The position numbers and the translations under genes were made by a program. DNA of 64,000 bases from contig QFPM01000002.1 of the NCBI GenBank assembly GCA_003248655.1, forward strand, positions 1-64,000, written 5' to 3'. Every line of letters starts with the position of its first letter. Position 1 is the first letter of the stretch. The notes below the pieces were generated by a model. The model saw nothing but the letters and a program-made list of their open reading frames with translations. It did no database searches and had not been told where the DNA came from. Positions 1-8,845 of this stretch are shown here, piece by piece. Source of the DNA: Microbacterium sp. (GTDB taxonomy: Bacteria; Actinomycetota; Actinomycetes; Actinomycetales; Microbacteriaceae).

Positions 1-1
1 T

Positions 2-3000
2 GACGAGGTCACCGGGACGGCGACGTACACCGTGACCCAGGCGGATGTGGATGCCGGGTCGGTCGTGAACACGGCATCCGTGTCGGGCACGCCACCCACC
101 GGCGACGACGTGACCGACGACTCCGCGGCGACCGTGACGATCGCCGCGAGCCCGGCGCTCTCGGTCACGAAATCGGGCGCGCTGCAGGGCGCCGCGGCGG
201 CCGGGACCCTCATCGAGTATTCCTTCGTCGTGCGCAACACGGGCAACGTGACGCTCTCGGGCGTCGGGCTGCAGGACTTCCTGCCGGGTCTCACCGGTCT
301 CGCCTTCGGCACCTGGCCCGGCGCCGTCGGCGAGCTCGAGCCCGGCGAGTCGGTCGGAGCGACGGCGAGGTACACCCTGACCCAGGCCGATGTGGATGCT
401 GGGTCGGTCGTGAACTCCGCGCTGGCGTCGGGCGAGACCCCGACCGGACAGATGCTGACCGCTCCGGCCACCGCGACCGTGCCGGTGCCGTCGGGCGCGG
501 GCATCCAGCTCGTGAAGACGGGCACGCTGTCGGGCTCGCCGGTCGCGGGCAGTCCGGTCGGATACACGTTCACCGTGCGCAACACCGGCAACGTCACGCT
601 CACCGGGGTGGCCGTGACCGACCCGCTCCTGGGCGGTGCGGTCGCGCTCGACTGGACGGGTCTCACGGCCGGCCAGCTCGCCCCCGGCGGCGTCGTCACA
701 GGCACGGCCACCTATGCGCTCACGCAGGGCGACGTGGATGCCGGCCAGCTCGCCAACACGGCATCCGTCACCGGCACCCCGCCGACCGGGAGCGCCGTCA
801 CCGACGCCGACACCGCGACGGTGACGCTCGCGGCCGGCCCCGCGATCGACGTCGAGAAGACCGGCGTGCTCACGGGAGCGGCGACCGCGGGCGGCACGGT
901 GACTTACGGTTTCACGGTCCGCAACACCGGGAACGTCACGCTCACGGGCGTCGCGGTGACCGATCCGCTGCTCGGCGGCCCGGTCGCGCTCGACTGGACG
1001 GGCCTCACGGCGGGCGAGCTCGCTCCGGGCGCCACGGTCACGGGTGCGGCGACGTACACGCTGACGCAGGCGCAGGTGGATGCCGGCGTCGTGACGAACA
1101 CGGCGTCGGTGACCGGCGCCCCGCCGGCCGGCGGGGCCGTGAGCGATTCCGACACGGTCGGAGTGACGCTGGCCGCCGCACCGGGTGTCGCGCTCGACAA
1201 GACCGGCGCTCTCGACGGCGCGGCGGTCGCCGGCGGCACCGTGACCTACGGCTTCACGGTCCGCAACACCGGGAACGTCACGCTCACCGGTGTCGCGGTG
1301 ACCGACCCGCTCCTCGGCGGCCCGGTCGCGCTCGACTGGTCGGGTCTGACGGCGGGCGAGCTCGCTCCGGGCGGCGTGGTGTCGGGGACGGCGACGTACA
1401 CGCTGACGCAGGCCGATGTGGATGCCGGCGAGGTCCACAACGCCGCGACCGTCGTGGGAACCCCGCCGACCGGTTCCCCGGTGACGGGCACCGACACGGT
1501 GACCGTCTCGCTCGCCCCCGCCCCGGCGATCGCCGTCGAGAAGACCGGCACGCTGACCGGACCCGCCGTGGCGGGCGGGACGGTGACGTACGCCTTCACG
1601 GTGCGCAACACGGGCACCGTCACGCTGACGGGCGTGACCCTCGCCGACCCGCTGCTCGGCGGCTCCGTCGCGCTCGACTGGACGGGCCTGACCGCGGGCG
1701 AGCTCGCGCCCGGCGGCACGGTCTCGGGCACCGCGACCTACACCCTGACGCAGGCGAACGTCGACGCCGGGGCCGTGTCGAACACCGCCACCGCGACCGG
1801 CACGCCGCCCACCGGCGCCGCCGTCACGGGAACCGACACGGCGCTCGTCGCGCTCGCTCCGGCCCCGGGCATCCAGCTCGTCAAGTCGGGCACCCTCGAC
1901 GGCTCCGCGGTCGCGGGCAACACCGTCGAGTACACGTTCGTCGTGCGCAACACCGGCACCGTGACACTGACCGGCGTGACGGTAGACGACCCGCTGCTCG
2001 GCGGCGCCGTCGCGCTCGACTGGACGGGCCTGACGGCGGGCGAGCTCGCCCCCGGCGGCACGGTCTCGGGCACCGCCGCGTACACGCTGACCCAGGCCGA
2101 CGTCGATGCCGGCGAGGTCGCCAACACGGCGTCCGTCACCGGCCTGCAGCCCACCGGCGCCGCCGTGACCGACACCGACAGCGCCCTCGTCGACCTGCCC
2201 GAGGCGCCCGCGATCGCGGTGACGAAGAACGGCGCCCTGCAGGGCCCGGCCGCGCCCGGCACCGAGGTGCGGTACGAGTTCGTCGTCCGCAACACCGGGA
2301 ACGTCACCCTCACCGGCGTCGGCATCGTCGATCTGCTGCCGGGTCTGTCCGACCTCACGTTCGTGTCGTGGCCGCAGGGCGAGGGCACCCTCGCCCCCGA
2401 CGAGTCGGTGACGGCGACCGCGACCTACGCCCTGACGCAGGCCGACGTCGACGCCGGCTCGGTCGTCAACACGGCGAACGCGTCGGGCGAGTCGCCCGCC
2501 GGAACGGCCGTGAGCGCGCCGTCGATCGCGACGGTGATCGTGCCGTCCGGCGCGGGTCTGCAGCTCGTGAAGACCGGGACGATCTCGGGCACGACGGTCG
2601 CGGGCGGCACGGTGACCTACGGCTTCACGGTCCGCAACACGGGCAACGTGACACTGACGGGCGTCGGGGTGACCGACCCGCTGCTGGGCGGCGCGGTGGC
2701 TCTCGACTGGGCGGGCCTCACGGCGGGTGAGCTCGCGCCGGGCGGGATCGTCTCGGGCTCGGCGACGTACACGCTGACGCAGGCCGATGTGGATGCCGGC
2801 CGGGTCGCCAACACGGCGACCGCCGCCGGCACGCCGCCGACGGGCGACGCGGTGACGGCCGACGACTCGGTGACGGTCGAGCTGCGCCCGGTGCCCGCGA
2901 TCACGGTCGACAAGACCGGGTCCCTCGACGGCGCGGCGGTCGCGGGCGGCACGGTGACGTACGGCTTCACCGTCCGCAACACCGGCACCGTCACGCTGAC

Positions 3001-5990
3001 GGATGTTGCCGTCACTGACCCGCTGCTCGGCGGCCCGGTGGCCCTCGACTGGTCGGGTCTCACCGAGGGTGAGCTTGCGCCCGGCGCGGTCGTCTCGGGC
3101 ACCGCGAGCTACACGCTGACGCAGGCCGACGTGGATGCGGGTTCGGTCGCGAACACGGCATCCGTCTCGGGCACGCCGCCGACGGGCGACGCGGTGACCG
3201 CCACCGACACGGTGACGGTGTCGCTGTCCCCGGCTCCGGCGATCACGGTCGACAAGACCGGTGCCCTGGACGGCGCGGCCGTCGCGGGCGGCACCGTGAC
3301 GTACGGCTTCACGGTGCACAACACCGGCACCGTCACGCTCACGGATGTTGCCGTCTCTGACCCGCTGCTCGGTGGCGCCGTCGCGCTCGACTGGACGGGT
3401 CTCACCGAGGGCGAGCTCGCGCCGGGTGCGACGGTCTCGGGCACCGCGACCTACACGCTGACGCAGGCCGACGTCGATGCGGATTCGGTGGCGAACACGG
3501 CATCCGTCTCGGGTACCCCGCCGACGGGCGACGCGGTGACGGGCACCGACACGGTGACCGTCGCTCTTGCTCCCGCGCCGGCGATCACGGTCGACAAGAC
3601 CGGCGCACTCGATGGGGCCGCGGTCGTCGGCGGCACCGTGACGTACGGCTTCACCGTCCGCAACGCGGGGAACGTGACCCTGACGGATGTCGCGGTGACC
3701 GACCCGCTGCTGGGCGGCCCGGTGGCGCTCGACTGGTCGGGTCTCACCGAGGGTGAGCTCGCGCCCGGCGCGACGGTCTCGGGAACCGGGACCTACACGC
3801 TCACGCAGGCCGACGTCGATGCGGGTTCGGTGGCGAACACGGCATCCGTCACCGGCACGCCGCCGACCGGTGACCCGGTGACGGGCACCGACACCGTCAC
3901 AGTCACGCTGACCCCCGCCCCCGCGGTCGACCTCGAGAAGACCGGGTCGCTCGACGGCGCTGCGGCCGCCGGCGGCACGGTCACCTACGGCTTCACCGTC
4001 CGCAACACCGGCACCGTGACCCTGACGGGCGTCGCGGTGACCGACCCGCTGCTCGGCGGCCCCGTCGCGCTCGACTGGACGGGCCTGACGGAAGGCGAAC
4101 TCGCCCCCGGCGCCACGGTCTCGGGTACCGCCAGCTACACGCTCACGCAGGCCGACGTCGATGCCGGCGAAGTCGAGAACACGGCATCCGTCAGCGGCAC
4201 CCCGCCGACCGGGAGCGCCGTGACCGACACCGACACGATCACCGTGACCGTGCCCACCAGCCCCGCGATCGAGCTCGACAAGACCGGCGCGCTGGACGGG
4301 TCGGCAGCCGCGGGCGAGACCGTCACGTACGGCTTCACGGTCCGCAACACCGGAAACGTCACGCTGACGGGCGTCGCGGTGACCGACCCGCTGCTCGGCG
4401 GCCCGGTGGCACTCGACTGGACGGGCCTGACGGAAGGCGAACTCGCCCCCGGCGCCACGGTCTCGGGTACCGCGAGCTACACGCTCACGCAGACCGACGT
4501 GGATGCCGGCGGGGTCGAGAACACGGCATCCGCCTCGGGGACGCCCCCGACGGGTGATGCCGTGACCGACGCCGCGTCGGCGACCGTGCCGCTCGCGCCC
4601 GCACCCGGCATCCGCATCGTCAAACTCGGCGCGCTCTCGGGCACCGGCGACGTCGGTGACACCGTCACCTTCACCTTCGAGATCACCAACACGGGCACCG
4701 TGACGCTCTCGGGCGTCGCACTCATCGACCCGATGGCCGGGCTGTCGCCGATCACCTTCGACGCGTGGCCCGCCGCCGACGGCGTGCTCGCGCCGTCGCA
4801 GACGGTCACCGCGACGGCGACGTACACCGTGACGCAGGACGACGTCGACCGCGGCGACGTCGAGAACACCGCGCGCGCGATCGGCATGCCGCCCACGGGC
4901 GACCCGGTCCAGGGCGTCGACACCGAGACGGTGCCGATGGACGGCGCGCCCGCCATCACGCTCGAGAAGCAGGCGACCCCGCCCGCGGCGCCTGTCGCCG
5001 GGGATGCCGTGACGTACTCCTTCACGGTCCGAAACAGCGGAAACGTCACCCTTTCCGGCATCCAGCTGACCGATGCGCTGCCCGGTCTGTCCGGGGTCGT
5101 GTTCGGCGACTGGCCGGCCGCCGACGGGGTCCTGCGCCCGGGCGAGCAGGTGACGGCGACCGCGGACTACCCGCTGACGCAGGCCGACCTCGACCGCGGC
5201 AGCGTCGAGAACACCGCGACCGTCACCGCCGTGCCCGCCACGTGCGCCGACGCGGACGACTGCGAGATCACCGACACCGACACCGCGACCGCGACCCTCG
5301 ACACGACGACCGCGATCGACCTCGTCAAGACGGGCGAGCTCGGCGGGTCGGGCGGTGTGGGCGCGATCGTCACCTTCACGTTCGTCGCGACCAACGCCGG
5401 AACGACGACCGTCGAGGACGTCGAGATCGTCGACCCGATGCCGGGCCTGTCGGCGCTCGTCTACGGCACGTGGCCGGGAGAGCCGGGCATCCTCGCGCCC
5501 GGGCAGTCGATCCGCGCGACGGCGACGTATACGCTGACGCAGGCCGACGTCGACGCGGGCACGGTCGTCAACTCCGCGACCGTGACGGGTCTCGGCGGCA
5601 GCGGATCGGGTGTCAGCAGCAACGCGAGCGCGTCCGTGCCGGTCGTGCCGACGCCCGCGCTGACGCTCGACAAGACGGTCGACCGCGCCGGCTCTGCCGG
5701 CCCGGGCACGTCTCTGACGTATCGTTTCGTCGTGGTCAACACCGGAAACGTCACCCTCATCGGGGTCCGCATCGCCGACCCGCTGCCGGGCCTGTCCGGC
5801 ATCACGTTCGGGGCGTGGCCTGCGGAGGCGGGTGTCCTCGCGCCCGGTGAGAGCGTCACCGCGACCGCGACCTACGTCGTGAGCGCCGCCGACGGCGCCC
5901 GCGGCACCCTCACCAACACCGCCACCGCGACGGCGGACGCCCCGGGCGGCTCGTCCGCGACGGCGACCGATTCCGTGACCTCGGTGACGG
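2..5990 (+). repeat. Tandem 342-bp coding repeat array (about 17 copies)
   Basis: Homologous units recur about every 336-342 bp. For example the GTGAC-TACGG word before the VRNTG codons falls at 899 and again at 1241. Copies in the middle (about 2.6-4.5 kb) are nearly identical, including a block carrying LTEGELAPG in place of LTAGELAPG. The first copies and the last four are more diverged (LPGL-type turns). This suggests recent unequal crossing-over or gene conversion in the centre, and copy number may be unreliable in short-read assemblies. Confidence 0.9.
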
Positions 5991-6106
5991 TGCCCCTGCC
6001 GAACACGGGTGGCGTGCTGAACCCCGCCTTCCCGATCGGCGCTCTGCTGATGATTCTCTTCGGCCTGGCCGCGCTGCGGGCGGGACGACGGAAGGAGACC
6101 TCATGA
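2..6106 (+). CDS. Giant LPXTG cell-wall-anchored DUF11/DUF7507-type repeat protein (5' partial)
   Basis: The frame is open to the left edge, so the true start lies outside; the GTG at 32 is only an internal codon. More than 2030 residues are visible. They form about 17 tandem modules of roughly 114 residues, each with an NTGNVTLTGV-type strand, a DPLLGG or LPGL turn, an LAPG motif and an LTQADVDAG motif, typical of DUF11-like Ig-fold stalk domains. The C-terminus has LPNTG (codons 5996-6010), a hydrophobic segment and a basic tail (GRRKETS), a standard sortase signal. It therefore probably projects from the cell wall as a long stalk or adhesin whose N-terminal head is outside the window. Its stop overlaps the next start (ATGA). 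Ligand unknown. Confidence 0.9.
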   Translation, partial: DEVTGTATYTVTQADVDAGSVVNTASVSGTPPTGDDVTDDSAATVTIAASPALSVTKSGALQGAAAAGTLIEYSFVVRNTGNVTLSGVGLQDFLPGLTGLAFGTWPGAVGELEPGESVGATARYTLTQADVDAGSVVNSALASGETPTGQMLTAPATATVPVPSGAGIQLVKTGTLSGSPVAGSPVGYTFTVRNTGNVTLTGVAVTDPLLGGAVALDWTGLTAGQLAPGGVVTGTATYALTQGDVDAGQLANTASVTGTPPTGSAVTDADTATVTLAAGPAIDVEKTGVLTGAATAGGTVTYGFTVRNTGNVTLTGVAVTDPLLGGPVALDWTGLTAGELAPGATVTGAATYTLTQAQVDAGVVTNTASVTGAPPAGGAVSDSDTVGVTLAAAPGVALDKTGALDGAAVAGGTVTYGFTVRNTGNVTLTGVAVTDPLLGGPVALDWSGLTAGELAPGGVVSGTATYTLTQADVDAGEVHNAATVVGTPPTGSPVTGTDTVTVSLAPAPAIAVEKTGTLTGPAVAGGTVTYAFTVRNTGTVTLTGVTLADPLLGGSVALDWTGLTAGELAPGGTVSGTATYTLTQANVDAGAVSNTATATGTPPTGAAVTGTDTALVALAPAPGIQLVKSGTLDGSAVAGNTVEYTFVVRNTGTVTLTGVTVDDPLLGGAVALDWTGLTAGELAPGGTVSGTAAYTLTQADVDAGEVANTASVTGLQPTGAAVTDTDSALVDLPEAPAIAVTKNGALQGPAAPGTEVRYEFVVRNTGNVTLTGVGIVDLLPGLSDLTFVSWPQGEGTLAPDESVTATATYALTQADVDAGSVVNTANASGESPAGTAVSAPSIATVIVPSGAGLQLVKTGTISGTTVAGGTVTYGFTVRNTGNVTLTGVGVTDPLLGGAVALDWAGLTAGELAPGGIVSGSATYTLTQADVDAGRVANTATAAGTPPTGDAVTADDSVTVELRPVPAITVDKTGSLDGAAVAGGTVTYGFTVRNTGTVTLTDVAVTDPLLGGPVALDWSGLTEGELAPGAVVSGTASYTLTQADVDAGSVANTASVSGTPPTGDAVTATDTVTVSLSPAPAITVDKTGALDGAAVAGGTVTYGFTVHNTGTVTLTDVAVSDPLLGGAVALDWTGLTEGELAPGATVSGTATYTLTQADVDADSVANTASVSGTPPTGDAVTGTDTVTVALAPAPAITVDKTGALDGAAVVGGTVTYGFTVRNAGNVTLTDVAVTDPLLGGPVALDWSGLTEGELAPGATVSGTGTYTLTQADVDAGSVANTASVTGTPPTGDPVTGTDTVTVTLTPAPAVDLEKTGSLDGAAAAGGTVTYGFTVRNTGTVTLTGVAVTDPLLGGPVALDWTGLTEGELAPGATVSGTASYTLTQADVDAGEVENTASVSGTPPTGSAVTDTDTITVTVPTSPAIELDKTGALDGSAAAGETVTYGFTVRNTGNVTLTGVAVTDPLLGGPVALDWTGLTEGELAPGATVSGTASYTLTQTDVDAGGVENTASASGTPPTGDAVTDAASATVPLAPAPGIRIVKLGALSGTGDVGDTVTFTFEITNTGTVTLSGVALIDPMAGLSPITFDAWPAADGVLAPSQTVTATATYTVTQDDVDRGDVENTARAIGMPPTGDPVQGVDTETVPMDGAPAITLEKQATPPAAPVAGDAVTYSFTVRNSGNVTLSGIQLTDALPGLSGVVFGDWPAADGVLRPGEQVTATADYPLTQADLDRGSVENTATVTAVPATCADADDCEITDTDTATATLDTTTAIDLVKTGELGGSGGVGAIVTFTFVATNAGTTTVEDVEIVDPMPGLSALVYGTWPGEPGILAPGQSIRATATYTLTQADVDAGTVVNSATVTGLGGSGSGVSSNASASVPVVPTPALTLDKTVDRAGSAGPGTSLTYRFVVVNTGNVTLIGVRIADPLPGLSGITFGAWPAEAGVLAPGESVTATATYVVSAADGARGTLTNTATATADAPGGSSATATDSVTSVTVPLPNTGGVLNPAFPIGALLMILFGLAALRAGRRKETS

Positions 6107-6522
6107 CCAATCCGCGACTGATCGGTGCGGGCGCGCTGCTGTGCCTCGCGCTCGCCCTCGCCGGCTGCACCGGCACGGCGCAGCCCGATCCCACGCCGAC
6201 GACCGCGCCGACCGACATCACCGACATCACCGATCAGCCCGGATCCGTGGACGGGTGGGTCGGCGCGCTCGAGGATGCCGAGGTCACCACCTGCGCGCGC
6301 GAGGGAGACGATTGGGTCGCCGCCGGCACCGTGACCAACCCGCTTGACGAGCCGCAAAGCTATCGGCTCTACGTCTCGGCGATGGCGGGCGGTGAGACGC
6401 GGGGCCTCATCCAGGTCGACGTGCCCGGTGTCGAAGGCGGCGCGACGGGGGACTGGAAGGCGAGTTTCGCGCTTCCCGGCGAGTTCGAGTGCGTGCTGCG
6501 CGTCGAGCGCTTCGCCCCCTGA
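6103..6522 (+). CDS. Small secreted lipoprotein, function unknown
   Basis: 139 residues. The N-terminus is a lipoprotein signal peptide with lipobox LALAGC, Cys22 being the predicted lipidated residue, followed by a Pro/Thr linker (about residues 24-45). The remaining ~90 residues contain TVTNPLDEPQSY, a pattern seen in small extracellular beta-sandwich domains where proteins describe contrast between ligand-bound strands, but I cannot assign a family. The start ATG overlaps the stop of the giant surface-protein gene (ATGA), so the two are translationally coupled and likely work at the same surface, for example as a membrane-side partner. The pairing is inference. Confidence 0.75.
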   Translation: MTNPRLIGAGALLCLALALAGCTGTAQPDPTPTTAPTDITDITDQPGSVDGWVGALEDAEVTTCAREGDDWVAAGTVTNPLDEPQSYRLYVSAMAGGETRGLIQVDVPGVEGGATGDWKASFALPGEFECVLRVERFAP

Positions 6523-6555
6523 CGCACGCTTATACCCCGCGCGACACGCCCGGGT

Positions 6556-6584
6556 TTGCGACACGCCCGGGCGACACGTAGACT
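6556..6584 (+). promoter_or_regulatory. S10 operon promoter
   Basis: TTGCGA at 6556-6561, a 17-bp spacer and TAGACT at 6579-6584 form a near-consensus housekeeping sigma promoter. It lies about 290 nt before rpsJ and is the only strong candidate in the gap between the lipoprotein gene and the ribosomal operon. Confidence 0.8.
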
Positions 6585-6590
6585 AGTCAG

Positions 6591-6873
6591 GTTCCACATT
6601 CCTGCGTGCGCTGAATCTGACAAGACGAGCGCGTTGCGGGATCACTGCCAGGGCAGTGCATAGACCGGCCGAGACTCGATCTCGGCGAGAGTCTAGGCCG
6701 CGGGCAGCAGAACAACTCAATCCGACTCCGTCCTGGAAACAGGGTCTGCGCGCGTGCGTGCGGGAGTCGGAGCTGACATCAGAACAGTGGTGCGCAAGTG
6801 CCCGGCACAGAACCCTGTGCCCTGTGCGTCCAATGCCCCCGAGGTATGACGCGAGAAAGAGAGTGAGCAGACA
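6591..6873 (+). promoter_or_regulatory. Structured 5' leader of the S10 operon
   Basis: This gene-free stretch (6523-6873 in all) is the long untranslated leader. Three stems can be read: 6666-6700 (CGGCC/GGCCG plus AGACT/AGTCT), 6721-6771 (TCCGACTCC with GGAGTCGGA, enclosing a CCTG-GAAA-CAGG mini-hairpin) and 6804-6821 (GGCACAG, 4-nt loop, CTGTGCC). Such leaders often mediate autoregulation by an operon-encoded r-protein (L4 in E. coli). Whether that happens here is inference. Short ORFs through the leader have no RBS and look spurious. Confidence 0.55.
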
Positions 6874-7182
6874 ATGGCGGGACAGAAGATCCGCATTCGC
6901 CTGAAGTCGTATGACCACGAGGTCATCGACACGTCGGCGCGCAAGATCGTCGACACCGTGACCCGTGCGGGCGCGACCGTCGTCGGCCCGGTGCCGCTTC
7001 CGACCGAGAAGAACGTCGTGTGCGTCATCCGGTCGCCGCACAAGTACAAGGACAGCCGCGAGCACTTCGAGATGCGCACCCACAAGCGCCTCATCGACAT
7101 CATCGACCCGACGCCCAAGGCCGTCGACTCGCTGATGCGTCTCGACCTCCCGGCCGATGTCAACATCGAGATCAAGCTCTGA
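6874..7182 (+). CDS. rpsJ: 30S ribosomal protein S10
   Basis: 102 residues, full length for S10, starting AGQKIRIRLKSYDHE. S10 binds the 3' domain of 16S rRNA in the 30S head and also acts as NusE in transcription antitermination. It is the first gene of the S10-spc operon. The ATG at 6874 follows a GAGAAAGAGAGTGAG purine tract that serves as RBS. rplC follows after 10 nt. Confidence 0.97.
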   Translation: MAGQKIRIRLKSYDHEVIDTSARKIVDTVTRAGATVVGPVPLPTEKNVVCVIRSPHKYKDSREHFEMRTHKRLIDIIDPTPKAVDSLMRLDLPADVNIEIKL

Positions 7183-7192
7183 GGTCCCGGTC

Positions 7193-7852
7193 ATGGCACA
7201 CATCAACGACAAGGTTTCCAAGGGACTGCTCGGCACGAAGCTCGGCATGACCCAGGTCTGGGACGAGAACGGCAAGCTCGTTCCCGTCACCGTGATCGAG
7301 GTCGCGCCCAACGTCGTCACCCAGGTCCGCACACCCGAGCGCGACGGCTACAGCGCCGTGCAGATCGGCTACGGCCAGATCGACCCGCGCAAGGTCACCA
7401 AGCCCCTCACGGCCCACTTCGAGGCTGCCGGGGTCACCCCTCGCCGCCACCTCACCGAGGTGCGCACGGCGGATGCCGCTGACTACTCACTCGGTCAGGA
7501 GCTCACCGCAGGCGCCACCTTCGAGGCCGGCCAGCTGGTCGACGTCGTCGGCACCAGCAAGGGCAAGGGCACCGCGGGTGTCATGAAGCGCCACAACTTC
7601 AAGGGCGTCTCGGCTTCGCACGGTGCGCACCGCAACCACCGCAAGCCCGGCTCCATCGGCGCCTCGTCGACCCCGAGCCGCGTCTTCAAGGGCATGCGCA
7701 TGGCCGGCCGTATGGGTGGCGAGCGCGTGACCGTCCTCAACCTCACGGTGCACGCCGTCGACGCCGAGAAGGGTCTGCTGCTCGTCAAGGGCGCCGTCCC
7801 CGGTGCGCGCGGCCGCATCGTCTATGTCCGCAACGCAGTGAAGGGTGCCTGA
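7193..7852 (+). CDS. rplC: 50S ribosomal protein L3
   Basis: 219 residues from ATG 7193 (AHINDKVSKGLLGTKLGMTQ). An upstream in-frame GTG inside rpsJ would add 12 residues with no counterpart in L3, and GAGGTCCCGG precedes the chosen ATG. The conserved SHGAHRNHRKPGSIG loop, which reaches towards the peptidyl-transferase centre, is present. L3 is an early 23S rRNA assembly initiator. Two nt separate it from rplD. Confidence 0.96.
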   Translation: MAHINDKVSKGLLGTKLGMTQVWDENGKLVPVTVIEVAPNVVTQVRTPERDGYSAVQIGYGQIDPRKVTKPLTAHFEAAGVTPRRHLTEVRTADAADYSLGQELTAGATFEAGQLVDVVGTSKGKGTAGVMKRHNFKGVSASHGAHRNHRKPGSIGASSTPSRVFKGMRMAGRMGGERVTVLNLTVHAVDAEKGLLLVKGAVPGARGRIVYVRNAVKGA

Positions 7853-7854
7853 TC

Positions 7855-8517
7855 ATGGCTGACTCCACTCTCGCGCTCGACGTGGTGAAGGCCGACGGCA
7901 AGAAGGCAGGCTCCGTGGAGCTGCCCGCTGCGATCTTCGACGTCAAGACGAACATCCCGCTCATCCACCAGGTCGTCGTCGCGCAGCTCGCGGCGGCTCG
8001 CCAGGGCACCCACTCGACCAAGCGTCGCGGTGAGGTCTCCGGCGCCGGCCGCAAGCCCTTCAAGCAGAAGGGCACGGGTAACGCCCGTCAGGGCTCGATC
8101 CGCGCGCCGCACATGACCGGCGGTGGCATCGTGCACGGCCCGAAGCCGCGCGACTACGCGCAGCGCACCCCCAAGAAGATGATCGCCGCCGCCCTCCTGG
8201 GCTCGCTCAGCGATCGTGCTCGCGGTGGCCGCCTGCACATCGTCGACTCGTTCGGCATCGACGGGGCTCCCTCGACGAAGGCCGCGGCATCCGTGCTGTC
8301 CGGTCTCGGCGCCATCAAGAACGTCCTCGTCGTCGCCGAGCGCGATGACGAGCTGACCGTGAAGAGCGTCCGCAACCTCGGGTACGTCCACGTGCTCGAC
8401 GCCGGCCAGCTCAACGCCTACGACGTGCTCGTCTCGGACGACATCGTCTTCACCAAGGCCGCATACGACGCGTTCGTCGCGTCGAAGAGCGCCACCACCG
8501 AGGAGGTCTCGGCATGA
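7855..8517 (+). CDS. rplD: 50S ribosomal protein L4
   Basis: 220 residues with the L4 layout: an N-terminal globular part, then the extended loop TKRRGEVSGAGRKPFKQKGTG that lines the peptide exit tunnel. L4 is also the classic autogenous repressor of the S10 operon in proteobacteria. Whether it acts on the structured leader here is unknown. The stop overlaps rplW by 4 nt (ATGA). Confidence 0.96.
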   Translation: MADSTLALDVVKADGKKAGSVELPAAIFDVKTNIPLIHQVVVAQLAAARQGTHSTKRRGEVSGAGRKPFKQKGTGNARQGSIRAPHMTGGGIVHGPKPRDYAQRTPKKMIAAALLGSLSDRARGGRLHIVDSFGIDGAPSTKAAASVLSGLGAIKNVLVVAERDDELTVKSVRNLGYVHVLDAGQLNAYDVLVSDDIVFTKAAYDAFVASKSATTEEVSA

Positions 8518-8819
8518 GCACCGTCAGTGTCAACAAGGACCCGCGCGACATCATCCTGAAGCCGGTCGTCTCCGAGAAGAGCTACGGGCTCATCGACGAG
8601 GGCAAGTACACGTTCCTCGTGGACCCGCGCGCCTCGAAGACCGAGATCAAGCTCGCCATCGAGAAGATCTTCGGCGTCAAGGTCGCCGCGGTCAACACGC
8701 TCAACCGTGCGGGCAAGTCCCGCCGCACCCGCTTCGGCACCGGCAAGCGCAAGGACACCAAGCGCGCCATCGTCACGCTGAAGTCGGGCACCATCGACAT
8801 CTTCACGGCCGTCGGCTGA
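8514..8819 (+). CDS. rplW: 50S ribosomal protein L23
   Basis: 101 residues, typical bacterial L23 (KDPRDIILKPVVSEKSY). It sits at the tunnel exit and is the docking site for trigger factor and the signal recognition particle. The ATG lies within the rplD stop, giving translational coupling. A 26-nt gap with a GGATAGAGGA RBS region precedes rplB. Confidence 0.96.
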   Translation: MSTVSVNKDPRDIILKPVVSEKSYGLIDEGKYTFLVDPRASKTEIKLAIEKIFGVKVAAVNTLNRAGKSRRTRFGTGKRKDTKRAIVTLKSGTIDIFTAVG

Positions 8820-8845
8820 CCGCTGGGATAGAGGACTAGAGAACA

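Noticed and set aside
712..5859. Many antisense frames across the LPXTG repeat array, with a repeat-length period
   Set aside because: They recur at the same place in every 342-bp unit and consist of low-complexity Val/Ser/Pro. They are shadows of the sense repeats.
2..6000. CRISPR-like or phage-like tandem repeats
   Set aside because: The unit is 342 bp with a coding period and no spacers; it encodes Ig-like domains.
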